Origin: Flavobacterium sp.
Lineage (GTDB): Bacteria; Bacteroidota; Bacteroidia; Flavobacteriales; Flavobacteriaceae
Reading direction: 5' to 3'
Assembly (NCBI GenBank): GCA_004296145.1
Contig: SEBM01000012.1
Location: 1-19,566 of the forward strand
DNA: 19,566 bases
The notes beneath the pieces were generated by a model. That model had not been told where the DNA came from and made no database searches. It saw only the letters and a list, made by a program, of their open reading frames with translations. The position numbers and the translations under genes were made by a program. Positions 1 through 8,415 of this stretch are shown one piece after another; within the stretch, counting starts at the first letter, position 1, and every line of letters begins with the position of its first letter.

Positions 1-277
1 GTCCTTGGGCGTGTGATGCTTTTGGATTTAATAAATTAATTAAATAAGGTGTGTGAGTTTTGGTTTCTCCATGACGAATATTTAAAATATGAAATATATT
101 ATACTTTTCAGCTTCCTTTCGATTCCACTGATAATACTCTTTTTTCATAGCACTAAAATCATCAAGAAGCGAATCATATTTAGGAATGTCTTCATCAATT
201 CGCCCTTGCTCAAAATTGATTTTCAACGCCTCATATTCTCCAATTAATATTTCAATGCTGGTAATATCATTTTCCAT
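1..277 (-). CDS. PD-(D/E)XK nuclease-family protein, N-terminal fragment (cut by window edge)
   Basis: This is the first 92 codons of a gene that continues past the left edge. It starts 4 nt after the hsdS stop codon, so it is almost certainly the third gene of the hsdM-hsdS operon. The visible part is a charged helical N-terminus followed at residues 59-92 by YNIFHILNIRH, then THTPYLINLLNPKASHAQG. This resembles the N-terminal signature of the PDDEXK_4 group of PD-(D/E)XK nuclease-like proteins: an NIF-x-IL segment, then a histidine, a 'fL..LLdP' segment and 'sHg'. The catalytic D/E-x-K residues would lie in the missing part, so activity cannot be judged. Members of this group are often found among defence genes. 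It is not HsdR-like in the part that can be seen. It could be an accessory nuclease or an anti-phage module hosted by the type I locus. Confidence 0.7.
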   Translation of the reverse strand, partial: MENDITSIEILIGEYEALKINFEQGRIDEDIPKYDSLLDDFSAMKKEYYQWNRKEAEKYNIFHILNIRHGETKTHTPYLINLLNPKASHAQG

Positions 278-281
278 AATA

Positions 282-1499
282 TTACACTTTTACCCTGATT
301 TTCCCCGTTAGCAATTGTTGCATCAATCCCTGTTTTAATTCTTGGTAATTCAATTTTTTTTCAACTAATACGTCTATTTTTTCATCTACAGAACTTAAAA
401 TAACTCCTATTTTTTTTTGTTCTTCTATTGAAGGTGAAAGGATTTCAATTTTTTTGAAAGCTTTTGTAGACAATTCTAAAAAAGTACTACCACTCGAAAG
501 TTGAAGTAATTTTGACTTTATGTTTAAAATAGAATAGTACAAAAAAACTACATCAAAATTAACGTTTGGAATAATAGATTTAAAGCCTTGATTTGTTGAG
601 ATTTTTGTTTTGTTAATTACACAGTCACCAATTGTTGCTCTTGTGCAAATAATTAGAGAGTTTTCTGGTAATAAATTTGCAGCTGAATTAGTTAGCCCTA
701 ATTCTGTGATTTTTCTTTTAGTTGAATAGACAAATCTTTTTCCTTTAAGTGCAGTAACGTCAGTTGGCGTAATCCAATTTATTTCACCATCCCAATAATC
801 TAAATTTTCTGTTTTAGGAGTTCCTCCAGAAACAATGTTACCAGTATCGCCAACTTCTACAACTTCCCAATTTTGAGGAATCATTCCCAAAGAAGAATCT
901 TTAAAATCTGTATGCCCAATCCCTTTGGTAAGTAGACATTGCATTAAACCTTTTTTGAGTTCTCGGGTATGGTTAATTTGTTGGTCTATTATCGCAATTT
1001 TATCATCAATGATACTTAAAATATCAGCAATTTTGTTTTGTTCTGTAAGTGGAGGAAGTGGAATAGGACAATCCAATACTTCATCCCTTCTTAAGTTTGT
1101 TTGGCTAACACCATTGTCAAAAGCTAAAAAATATCTATTTCTATTTATTACATAGTATAAAAATTTGTTATTACAGTCTTTATTTGATTGAATTGAGCAT
1201 ATTCTTTGATTTAATGTATACTTATTGTCTTTATCAATAATGAAACACTTTGCAATTGCTTTTCCATTAGGAATGTCACTCATAACCAAAGTTATATCTC
1301 CAAAACTTAAAGGAGATAGGTTTTGATTTGAAAATTTACTTACTTGTCCATCAGTTGAAATAAATTTTGAATTAACTACAATATATTGACCATTTTCATC
1401 AATAGTTTGCTCATGACCTTTGCCATTAGAAAATTTAGAAACGTCTCGAAGTTTTTTCAATTCCCAATGATTTGGAATGTTTTTTAGATTCAAGCCCAT
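282..1499 (-). CDS. hsdS: Type I restriction-modification specificity subunit HsdS
   Basis: HsdS is the DNA-recognition subunit that, with two HsdM subunits, forms the type I methyltransferase and, with HsdR, the restriction complex. The 405-residue length is normal. Two target-recognition domains are visible: the first begins near residue 8 (IPNHWELKKLRDV) and the second near residue 207 (IPQNWEVVEVGD, then GGTPKT, YWDGEINWITP and TNQGFKSI at 302-309). Each is followed by a conserved helical spacer: PLPPLTEQNKIADIL with a coiled coil ending KKGLMQCLLT (about 147-191), and SIEEQKKIGVILSSVDEKID ending KQGLMQQLLTGK (about 357-400). The two halves therefore repeat each other, as expected for recognition of a bipartite sequence. 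The start overlaps the end of hsdM by 10 nt, suggesting translational coupling. The recognition sequence cannot be read from the protein. No inverted second hsdS or recombinase that would suggest phase variation is seen inside the window. Confidence 0.95.
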   Translation of the reverse strand: MGLNLKNIPNHWELKKLRDVSKFSNGKGHEQTIDENGQYIVVNSKFISTDGQVSKFSNQNLSPLSFGDITLVMSDIPNGKAIAKCFIIDKDNKYTLNQRICSIQSNKDCNNKFLYYVINRNRYFLAFDNGVSQTNLRRDEVLDCPIPLPPLTEQNKIADILSIIDDKIAIIDQQINHTRELKKGLMQCLLTKGIGHTDFKDSSLGMIPQNWEVVEVGDTGNIVSGGTPKTENLDYWDGEINWITPTDVTALKGKRFVYSTKRKITELGLTNSAANLLPENSLIICTRATIGDCVINKTKISTNQGFKSIIPNVNFDVVFLYYSILNIKSKLLQLSSGSTFLELSTKAFKKIEILSPSIEEQKKIGVILSSVDEKIDVLVEKKLNYQELKQGLMQQLLTGKIRVKV

Positions 1500-3058
1500 A
1501 ATCCTAATTCTTTTAAAAATCCATCCATTTTTGTATCAATCTCCTTCTCATTTAATTCCAATTCTGAAAGCTTTTGGTAGACAGATTTTATGTCAACCTC
1601 AATTTCCACTTTCGAGGTATCAATAAAGCGAGTGATATTAAGATTATAATCATTTTGAGCTAATTCATCTATACTGACAATTCGCATATATTTATCAACT
1701 TCAGTTAAATTGTCATAAGCTTTTACAATTTTAGTAATTTGCTTTTGCTCTAATTCATTTTGGTTTTTACCTTCTTTAAAATCATTACTGGCATCAATAA
1801 TTATTACTTTTCCTTTTTTTACTTCCGTTTTGTTTTTATTGATAATCCAGATAGAAGCTGGTATTCCTGTATTGTAAAACAACGCACTCGGCAACCCAAT
1901 AATGCCTTCAACCAAATCAGCTTCTAACAAACCTTGTCTAATCATTCCTTCAGCACCACTTCTAAACAAAGTACCATGAGGCAGAACAACACCCGCTCTT
2001 CCATCTTGCTTTAAAACAGCCACCATGTGTTGCAAAAATGCCAAATCTGCGTATCCTCTTGGAGGTATTCCATACTGGAATCTTCCGTATGGGTCTGTAA
2101 CTACTTTGGCATAATTAGGTGTTACTTTTTTTTCCTTACCATTCTTATCTAGTTTTACTTCAATTGAGTTTTCAGCAGGTGTCCACCATCCATCCATCGA
2201 GAACGGAGGATTAGCAATTACTCTATCAAATAAATCTAATTCGTTATTTCCGTTTTTATGCTGTGGAGTAATTAAAGTATCACCTTTTCGAATATCGGCA
2301 TCCATAAAATTATGGAGCAACATATTCAATTTACCAATTGCCCAAGTTCCTAGGTTTTTTTCTTGTCCAAATAAAGAAACGTTTACATTGTTCCCAATTT
2401 TTCCATTCGGCTGTTCAGCAATATAACGAGCAGATTCAATCAACATACCACCAGACCCACAAGTTGGGTCATATATTTTTTGTTTTGGTTCAGGTTTAAT
2501 CAGTTGTACAATAAGTTGTACCACACCACGAGGTGTGTAGAATTCACCTCCTTTTTTACCAGCATCGTCTGCAAACATTTTAATTAAATATTCATAGGCA
2601 TCACCTAACAAATCATTAGATTCGAGATGAGAATTTCTTAATGAATGTTGATTAAAGTGTCTTAAAAGACGTTGTAATAATTCGTCAGATAGTTTTTCTT
2701 TATCACCAAATTTCGTAGCAGTCATAACACCTTCTAGTGAAGTATTTTCACGTTCAATACCAGCAAAAGCTTTGTCTAAAGCAATTCCAATATTTTCAGT
2801 TTCTTTTTTAATAGTTTCCCAACGTGATTCTACTGGCATTTGAAAATAAGTTTCATCTTCTGCATCTTCACGAGAAACACCATCACGCTTCATAATGTTT
2901 TCTACTTCTTCTTCAAATACATCATTAGAACGTTTTAAAAATAACAATCCAAATATGTAATTTTTAAAATCGGATGAATCAATACTTCCTCTTAGTATAT
3001 TTGCTGAATCCCAAAGCCACGCTTCTAAAGTTGCTAGTGATAATTTATTGTCTGCCAT
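1490..3058 (-). CDS. hsdM: Type I restriction-modification DNA methyltransferase subunit HsdM
   Basis: HsdM is the S-adenosylmethionine-dependent N6-adenine methyltransferase of a type I system. The 522-residue protein has the HsdM N-terminal helical domain (residues 8-50, including LEAWLWDSANILRG and FLKRSND), the GEFYTPR motif at 171-177, the AdoMet-binding motif I DPTCGSGGML at 197-206 and catalytic motif IV NPPF at 283-286. The C-terminal part carries the usual LPSALFYNTGIPASIWI stretch (389-405). All key residues are present and the length is normal, so it should be active. It is the first gene of the minus-strand operon hsdM-hsdS-nuclease. The gap to the divergent response-regulator gene is 181 nt and should contain promoters for both directions. 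No hsdR is seen. It may lie beyond the left edge, or the locus may be a solitary methylase plus nuclease arrangement. Confidence 0.96.
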   Translation of the reverse strand: MADNKLSLATLEAWLWDSANILRGSIDSSDFKNYIFGLLFLKRSNDVFEEEVENIMKRDGVSREDAEDETYFQMPVESRWETIKKETENIGIALDKAFAGIERENTSLEGVMTATKFGDKEKLSDELLQRLLRHFNQHSLRNSHLESNDLLGDAYEYLIKMFADDAGKKGGEFYTPRGVVQLIVQLIKPEPKQKIYDPTCGSGGMLIESARYIAEQPNGKIGNNVNVSLFGQEKNLGTWAIGKLNMLLHNFMDADIRKGDTLITPQHKNGNNELDLFDRVIANPPFSMDGWWTPAENSIEVKLDKNGKEKKVTPNYAKVVTDPYGRFQYGIPPRGYADLAFLQHMVAVLKQDGRAGVVLPHGTLFRSGAEGMIRQGLLEADLVEGIIGLPSALFYNTGIPASIWIINKNKTEVKKGKVIIIDASNDFKEGKNQNELEQKQITKIVKAYDNLTEVDKYMRIVSIDELAQNDYNLNITRFIDTSKVEIEVDIKSVYQKLSELELNEKEIDTKMDGFLKELGLWA

Positions 3059-3239
3059 TCTTGTTTTTATTCTTTATTAATTTCAGCGTAAATATAGCAG
3101 AAAATGTGGCATTTTTAGTGGATTTTTAGTCTTGTATCAAATGTTTCTATTAATAAAGAAATACAAACACTTACCAGGAAAATCATTACGTTTACTAATT
3201 CAATTCTTAAAATTGTATAAAACTTTTTACATTTATAAC

Positions 3240-3995
3240 ATGATTAAAACGATAATTATAGACGATGAGTACAACGCAAGAGAGTTTCTTGAAAAACTTT
3301 TAGTTCGTTATTTTCCTCAAAAATTTCTAATTCTTGAAAAATGTGAAAGTGTAGATGAAGCCATTATATCTATTGATAAGTATAATCCAGAATTAGTTTT
3401 TCTTGATGTTCAAATGCCTAATAAAAATGGGTTTCAACTTTTTAAGGAATTAAGTAAAGTAAAATTTGAAGTTATTTTTACAACGGCACATTCAGAGTTT
3501 GCTATTGATGCTATAAAATGCAGTGCATTAGATTATTTGTTAAAGCCAATTAATTATATTGATTTATTGGAGACTATAAAGAAATATGATGAGAAACAGC
3601 ATAAATCATCGCAAGAAGAAAAGTTAAGAGTCCTTTTAGAAAATATTGATACTGGTGGTTCAGAGTATAACAGGATAGCATTACCTACAGAAAACGGATT
3701 TGAGTTGCTTAAAACTAATGCAATATTGTATTGCGAAGCAGATAGTAATTATTGCAAAATTGTTTGTTTAGACGGAAGAAATATTGTGCTATCTAAAACT
3801 TTAAAATACATAGAAGAACTACTTCCAAGTTCTCTTTTTCAAAGAATCCACAAATCATATTTAGTAAATCTAAACTATGTTATTCGGTTTAATAAAGCCA
3901 ATGAACTCCTTGTGGAACTAAGTAATGGACAAACTTTACCTGTATCTGTTAGAAAAAAAGAAGAATTTATAAATGCTATCATTCAAAAAAAATAA
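3240..3995 (+). CDS. LytTR-family response regulator
   Basis: This is a cytoplasmic transcription regulator of the LytR/AlgR type. Starting at ATG 3240 it has 251 residues. The receiver domain (1-118) has the acidic pair D8/D9, phosphoacceptor D56 (VFLDVQMP), T81/T82 and K102 in LLKP. The LytTR DNA-binding domain (about 144-247) shows the family signature RIHKSYLVNLNYV. The reading frame is open further upstream to a TTG at 3132. I reject that start because the extra 36 residues are not part of the receiver fold and the sequence MIKTIIIDDE is the typical receiver N-terminus. The gene overlaps the downstream histidine kinase gene by 23 nt, so the two are surely co-transcribed and the kinase is its partner. 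Target genes are not evident; the lipoprotein gene just downstream of the kinase is one candidate by position only. Confidence 0.95.
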   Translation: MIKTIIIDDEYNAREFLEKLLVRYFPQKFLILEKCESVDEAIISIDKYNPELVFLDVQMPNKNGFQLFKELSKVKFEVIFTTAHSEFAIDAIKCSALDYLLKPINYIDLLETIKKYDEKQHKSSQEEKLRVLLENIDTGGSEYNRIALPTENGFELLKTNAILYCEADSNYCKIVCLDGRNIVLSKTLKYIEELLPSSLFQRIHKSYLVNLNYVIRFNKANELLVELSNGQTLPVSVRKKEEFINAIIQKK

Positions 3996-6900
3996 TTTAC
4001 TTTTTATTCTGCTTCTTATTGTTGAGATAGGTTTCTCACAACAATTTCCATCAAAGAATTTTTCTTCAATTGACGGACTGCCAAATAATAGTATATATTC
4101 CATTTATAAAGACAGCCGAGGAATTCTTTGGGCAGGAACAGCAAATGGATTATCTGCTATGCAAAATGGAGAAGTAAAAAATTATTATACTTCAGATGGT
4201 CTGGCTCATAATAGTTGTTGGGCTATTGCAGAAGATAGTAATCATAATATGTGGTTTGGTAGTCATGGTGGAGGTTTGACCTTCTATGATGGTAAAAAAT
4301 TTACAATCATAAATCAAAAAAACGGACTAATTAATGATAAAATTAGGCGATTATTTATTCACAAGAATCTTTTATACATAGGAACTGAATTTGGAGTTTC
4401 AGTTTTAGATATTAAAACTCATAAAATCATTCTGAACAAGAAAATTGTTGGTTGCAGAAACTTATTTCAAGTGATGGATTTTGTTGAGATAAATTCTAAA
4501 ATTTATTTTGGAACTTTTAATGATGGCTTTTGGCGTATTGACTTAGAAACAAAAAGTATAACGTTGATAAATCATAATCAACCTGATATATTTTCAATTC
4601 ATCAAAAAAAGGATAGCCTTTATATTTGTCATAGTGATGTTATAAATAATGCTATTAATAAAATTAGCATAAAGGATTATTTATCAAATAAAGAATCTAA
4701 TATCCATTTTGGCAGTAGTGTTTTCTGGAATTTTGTGACTGATAAACGAGGTGATACCTATGTTGCAGGAAATGGAATCAACTTTTCTACAGGTGGAATT
4801 TATAAAATTGTCAATAACCAAATTATAAATTTAAACGATGCTTTTGGAATTGATAGTTTTGAGGTTTGGAGCTTATATTATGATTCAAAAACTGATAATC
4901 TATATGTTGGTACGATAAACAAGGGATTATTTAAAGTTGATTTAAAACAACAAATTAAATATTATCCTGCATCATTTTACAATAAATCAAAGTTAGATAT
5001 TGTATCTCTTGCAAATATTCAAAATATTAAGCTAATCTTACATAAAAAAGGCTTGGCTTTCTTAAATGAAAACAAAATTAAAACTGAAATTAACAATTCA
5101 AAGTTTTTTGCTTTTGCTCAGTATAGTTTTCGTACAAAGTCACGTTTAAAAGAATATGAATATTTCTCCTCTTTTTCGAAAACGAGTATAGAAGCATTTG
5201 AATTAAAAGGAATTAAAGTTATTAATTCAGTGATTTGGGTAAATTCAACAATCGGTTTATTTGAAATAAAAAGTGATGGAGTAATTTTGGGATATTACCC
5301 TTATTCTGTAAGTGCTTTTGATTTTGAAAAAGTAAATAAAATCCTTTATCAAGTTGCTTATGGTAGATTTTGTACTGTAGATAATTTTAAAAATAATACC
5401 GCTTTTACGGAATACCCTCCTAATAATTTAAACAATCCTAAAGAAGCTTTTTCGATTTTACCTTTAGGAGATAAATATTATATATTTTCATCATCTAATG
5501 GACTATATAACTATAAAAACGGAAAATTTTATTCGTACTATTTCAATAATATTTGGAAAGAAAATGAATTAGTCCAAGCCAAAATCAATGATAAGAAAGA
5601 ACTTGTAATAGCAAATTCATTTGGAGATGTTTTTATTATTGATGTTTCAAAGAACTTTAGAATAATTAAGAAAATTGACCGTACACAATTAATCGGCAAT
5701 TCTATTTCATTTTTGGAATGTTATAAAGATTATCTATTTATAGGAACAGAAAAAGGATTGAATATATACAGAAACGAAACCATTCGCCTTGTTGATGAAG
5801 AGCAAGGGTTGACTGCTAAGGCTTTTACTTCTTCAAATATCGATGGAACAATTTTGACAATGGGAACTCAAAACGGTTATTTTGAGTTTGATTTTAAAAA
5901 TTATATCTCAAAAGAAAATGCTTCCAGAGAAATAAAAATTACGGAAATAGAAGTCAACTTTGAAACTATTAATCGAAATCATTTTAAATGGTTTAACTAT
6001 AATTATGACGGTATTACACTTCCTTATAACCAGAATACAATATCAATTAATTTTGAACCTCAAAATGCTCAATATCCTAATAAATTAAATTATCGATATC
6101 GAGTTTTCGGTTTAACAAATTCGGGCTGGAGTAAATGGACAAAAGATAAAAATATCAATCTTACGTATTTACCTAATGGTAATTATAAAATTAGAATACA
6201 GACTAAGGATTTATTTTCAGGAATTATAACTTCAACTGATATTTTAAAAATTCAGATAACACCCCCTTTCTGGAAGACATGGTGGTTTTTAATATTGAGT
6301 TTTTCTCTTATATGCATTGTTATTTACTTAATCTATAAGAATAGAATTCGCACAATCAAAAGTCAGGAAAGAGCAAAAGCAGACATTCAAAGACGTTTAG
6401 CAGAAACCAAAATGGAAGCATTGCAAAGTCAAATGAATCCTCATTTCATTTTCAATGCCATGAACTCTATCCAGAATTATATTATTGATAACAATACCGA
6501 TGATGCCTTAATGTATATGGGAGAGTTTTCTAAAATAATTCGTCAGACTCTTAATAATTCATCCGCTCAACGAATTGCATTAGCTGATGAAATTGAATAT
6601 TTACAGTCTTACATTAAGCTGGAGAATATGCGTTTTAAGAATCATGTTAATTTTGAGCTTATAGTTGATGAAGAATTAGATTTATTTGAAACAGAAATTC
6701 CGCCAATGTTAATTCAGCCATTTGTTGAGAATGTATTTGTTCACGCTTTTGACTCACGTTCATTAAATCCAACACTAACCATTTGTTTTGAACAACAAGA
6801 TAATTACTTAATATGCAAAATTATCGATAATGGAAAAGGAATTGTTTCAACGAATCTAAACAAACTTCACACTTCAAAAGGGATTGATTTAGCTAAAGAA

Positions 6901-7011
6901 CGTATAGCTTTATTTCAATTTGAAAATTCTAATCCAATCTTAATAAGTTCTGTACTGAATGAAGGAACTACAGTTGTTTTGAAACTAAAATCTTTTGATT
7001 TTAACGCTTAA
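3973..7011 (+). CDS. Beta-propeller sensor histidine kinase (Reg_prop / Y_Y_Y / LytS-type His_kinase)
   Basis: This is a membrane sensor kinase that should phosphorylate the LytTR regulator encoded just upstream (23-nt gene overlap). A signal peptide lies at residues 1-23 (a leucine/isoleucine-rich core ending GFSQQ). It is followed by repeated Reg_prop-type propeller blades with the SIYKDSRGILWAGTANGL pattern (41-60, 83-102, 131-145 and weaker copies to about 640). A Y_Y_Y immunoglobulin-like domain (about 685-762) ends LPNGNYKIRIQT. One transmembrane helix lies at about 769-788. The cytoplasmic part has the LytS His_kinase motif QMNPHFIFNAMNSIQ with phospho-acceptor H824, the ATP-binding N-box around N920 (PFVENVFVHAF), DNGKGI at 952-957 and GIDLAKERI at 970-978. 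The propeller plus Y_Y_Y layout is typical of Bacteroidota sensors, often for polymers or cell-envelope signals. Unlike hybrid sensors, it lacks a fused receiver or HTH domain. The ligand is unknown. Confidence 0.95.
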   Translation: MLSFKKNNLLFILLLIVEIGFSQQFPSKNFSSIDGLPNNSIYSIYKDSRGILWAGTANGLSAMQNGEVKNYYTSDGLAHNSCWAIAEDSNHNMWFGSHGGGLTFYDGKKFTIINQKNGLINDKIRRLFIHKNLLYIGTEFGVSVLDIKTHKIILNKKIVGCRNLFQVMDFVEINSKIYFGTFNDGFWRIDLETKSITLINHNQPDIFSIHQKKDSLYICHSDVINNAINKISIKDYLSNKESNIHFGSSVFWNFVTDKRGDTYVAGNGINFSTGGIYKIVNNQIINLNDAFGIDSFEVWSLYYDSKTDNLYVGTINKGLFKVDLKQQIKYYPASFYNKSKLDIVSLANIQNIKLILHKKGLAFLNENKIKTEINNSKFFAFAQYSFRTKSRLKEYEYFSSFSKTSIEAFELKGIKVINSVIWVNSTIGLFEIKSDGVILGYYPYSVSAFDFEKVNKILYQVAYGRFCTVDNFKNNTAFTEYPPNNLNNPKEAFSILPLGDKYYIFSSSNGLYNYKNGKFYSYYFNNIWKENELVQAKINDKKELVIANSFGDVFIIDVSKNFRIIKKIDRTQLIGNSISFLECYKDYLFIGTEKGLNIYRNETIRLVDEEQGLTAKAFTSSNIDGTILTMGTQNGYFEFDFKNYISKENASREIKITEIEVNFETINRNHFKWFNYNYDGITLPYNQNTISINFEPQNAQYPNKLNYRYRVFGLTNSGWSKWTKDKNINLTYLPNGNYKIRIQTKDLFSGIITSTDILKIQITPPFWKTWWFLILSFSLICIVIYLIYKNRIRTIKSQERAKADIQRRLAETKMEALQSQMNPHFIFNAMNSIQNYIIDNNTDDALMYMGEFSKIIRQTLNNSSAQRIALADEIEYLQSYIKLENMRFKNHVNFELIVDEELDLFETEIPPMLIQPFVENVFVHAFDSRSLNPTLTICFEQQDNYLICKIIDNGKGIVSTNLNKLHTSKGIDLAKERIALFQFENSNPILISSVLNEGTTVVLKLKSFDFNA

Positions 7012-7064
7012 GTAAAAAATCCATACGGAAACTAAGTGCCATATTTTTAATTACGCCTTTATAT

Positions 7065-7072
7065 TAGGTTTG
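7065..7072 (+). promoter_or_regulatory. Candidate Bacteroidota -7 promoter element for the lipoprotein gene
   Basis: TAGGTTTG matches the Bacteroidota consensus TAnnTTTG exactly and lies 28 nt before the start codon at 7101. This suggests the lipoprotein gene has its own transcript rather than only read-through from the kinase gene. A clear TTG -33 element at the usual distance is not visible, so this is a motif match only. Confidence 0.45.
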
Positions 7073-7100
7073 CCTGTATAAACTTAAAAAAATAAAGTAA

Positions 7101-7862
7101 ATGAAAAGATATTTGTTGTTTTCAATGTTGGTAACTATTTCAACATTTTTGTTTAGTTGTACAAATGATGGAGATAATCCATCAGATTCAAATGAAAACC
7201 AAAAAGGGCAATTAAAGGTTACTGAAACATTCAGAATTGTAACTACTTCAGGAAAAGTTAAAGATGAAGATATATCAAAATATTTTTATGAGGATGGTAA
7301 ATTAGTTTCAAAAAAGACTGAAAACACGATTTATTCAGTAGCTCCAAATGGAACAAGTATAGATGATTTCTTTTATGATGCAAACGGAAAGTTAGTAAAA
7401 AAAGTAATTTCAGAGAAATCATTAATTGATGAAAGCTATTCTCCACTCTATATTTCCGAATATTCATATAATGAAAAAGGACAAATATCTGAGCAAAACA
7501 GAAATACCGTGGCTTCTAGTAGTTCTAGCAAATATAGTATTACAAAATTTCAATATGATGATTTAGGTAGATTAATCAAAACAACCAACCCAGATTTTAT
7601 TTACGGTCCACAAACTTATGCTTATTATGGTTCTACTTTTAATATAAAACCGTTTTTAGGAGCTAGTTATGACAACAGGATGAATATGCAAAGATTTTTA
7701 TCTCCGTCAAAAGCCTATGCGGACTCATATCCATACAGTGCAAATAATGTAATTTTTTCAGATAAGGTTTTTACATATGATACTAAAGACAGGATAATTA
7801 AAATAGTTTATCCTGCTGGTAATGATAGTAATTATGAGATAACATACGAATATGTTGATTAA
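7101..7862 (+). CDS. Lipoprotein with YD-like repeats, function unknown
   Basis: The 253-residue protein begins with a lipoprotein signal (MKRYLLFSML, hydrophobic core, lipobox LFSC with C20) followed by a Ser/Asn/Asp-rich tether, so it should be anchored in the envelope, probably the outer membrane. The body holds at least five imperfect repeats of the form aromatic-Y-D/E-x-x-G-K/R-L/I: YFYEDGKLVS (61-70), FFYDANGKLVK (90-100), YSYNEKGQIS (121-130), FQYDDLGRLI (150-159) and FTYDTKDRII (224-233). This resembles the YD/RHS-type beta-strand repeat seen in many Bacteroidota surface proteins. It is too short to be a complete RHS toxin shell and has no visible toxin domain. The gene lies 89 nt after the sensor kinase gene on the same strand and is a position-based candidate target of that system. 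It has no recognisable enzyme motif. Confidence 0.8.
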   Translation: MKRYLLFSMLVTISTFLFSCTNDGDNPSDSNENQKGQLKVTETFRIVTTSGKVKDEDISKYFYEDGKLVSKKTENTIYSVAPNGTSIDDFFYDANGKLVKKVISEKSLIDESYSPLYISEYSYNEKGQISEQNRNTVASSSSSKYSITKFQYDDLGRLIKTTNPDFIYGPQTYAYYGSTFNIKPFLGASYDNRMNMQRFLSPSKAYADSYPYSANNVIFSDKVFTYDTKDRIIKIVYPAGNDSNYEITYEYVD

Positions 7863-7956
7863 TCTATATGGTAAGATGCATAATACTTCTATTTAGCTTG
7901 AAAAAGATTTCACTGACCAAGTTAAAATCAAATAAACCAAAATCAAGACTTATATT

Positions 7957-8415
7957 ATGAATGAATTGGATGAAAATATAATTGATAATTTAAAGAAAAT
8001 TAAGTTTTTTTTTGATGATGGAATTATATCAGAAAATGAATACTCAATCTTAAAATCTGAAATATTATCGCTTAAATCAGAAGAAAACCCTCCATTACAT
8101 TTAAAAGAAAACGTTAAAGATAAAAAGGGAGTTTTGATTCTAAAATTTGATGGTCAGTGGTTTTTATTTGATGCTAAAACAAAATTATTTGTAAATAACA
8201 AACTGCATTCTACACACAGCACAAAAAAAGGATTCAGAGTTGAAATACCCTTGATTTCGAATTCAATCACTATAAAATTATTACTATCAGGAATAAAATC
8301 TACAGAATTTGAAATTGAAGAACTCGTAAGTGGAAAGAAATATTCAATGGATTTAGTTTATGATATAAATGGAGGAAGATATAGTAGTAAATACAAATTT
8401 TCAGAAAATGGTTAA
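7957..8415 (+). CDS. SHOCT-like domain protein, function unknown
   Basis: This 152-residue protein has no signal peptide or membrane helix. Residues 8-40 (LKKIKFFFDDGIISENEY then ILKSEILSLK) match the short two-helix SHOCT pattern of 'helix, GxIseeEy, helix', a module usually placed at protein ends and thought to act in oligomerisation or interaction. After a charged linker, residues 57-150 form a beta-rich segment (GVLILKFDGQWFLFDAKTKL, then a stretch ending YSSKYKFSENG) that I cannot assign to a named family. Its stop codon overlaps the start of the next gene by 8 nt (ATGGTTAA), so the two are translationally coupled. The SHOCT-like N-terminus is repeated at the start of the protein encoded at 9065, which ties the three genes together. 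The start at 7957 is the first ATG of the frame. Confidence 0.75.
   Translation: MNELDENIIDNLKKIKFFFDDGIISENEYSILKSEILSLKSEENPPLHLKENVKDKKGVLILKFDGQWFLFDAKTKLFVNNKLHSTHSTKKGFRVEIPLISNSITIKLLLSGIKSTEFEIEELVSGKKYSMDLVYDINGGRYSSKYKFSENG

Noticed and set aside
925..1155. Plus-strand open frame opposite hsdS
   Set aside because: Antisense shadow of a well-supported gene with no family-like sequence.
3089..3096. Minus-strand TATATTTA as the -7 element of hsdM
   Set aside because: The last base differs from TAnnTTTG and no TTG lies at the -33 distance, so it is too weak to list.
3132..3239. Upstream extension of the response regulator from a TTG start
   Set aside because: The extra 36 residues precede a typical receiver N-terminus at ATG 3240 and would occupy most of the divergent promoter region.
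7258..7467. Minus-strand open frame opposite the lipoprotein gene
   Set aside because: Shadow frame, leucine/histidine-rich low-complexity translation, no start context.
7101..7862. RHS/YD-type polymorphic toxin
   Set aside because: Only a few YD-like repeats, no core RHS motif, no toxin domain and no immunity gene next to it; a simple surface lipoprotein fits better.
8369..8407. Upstream ATG for the zinc-site membrane protein
   Set aside because: It lies inside the previous gene and adds 13 residues before a normal basic N-terminus; the 8408 start gives the tight 8-nt overlap typical of coupling.
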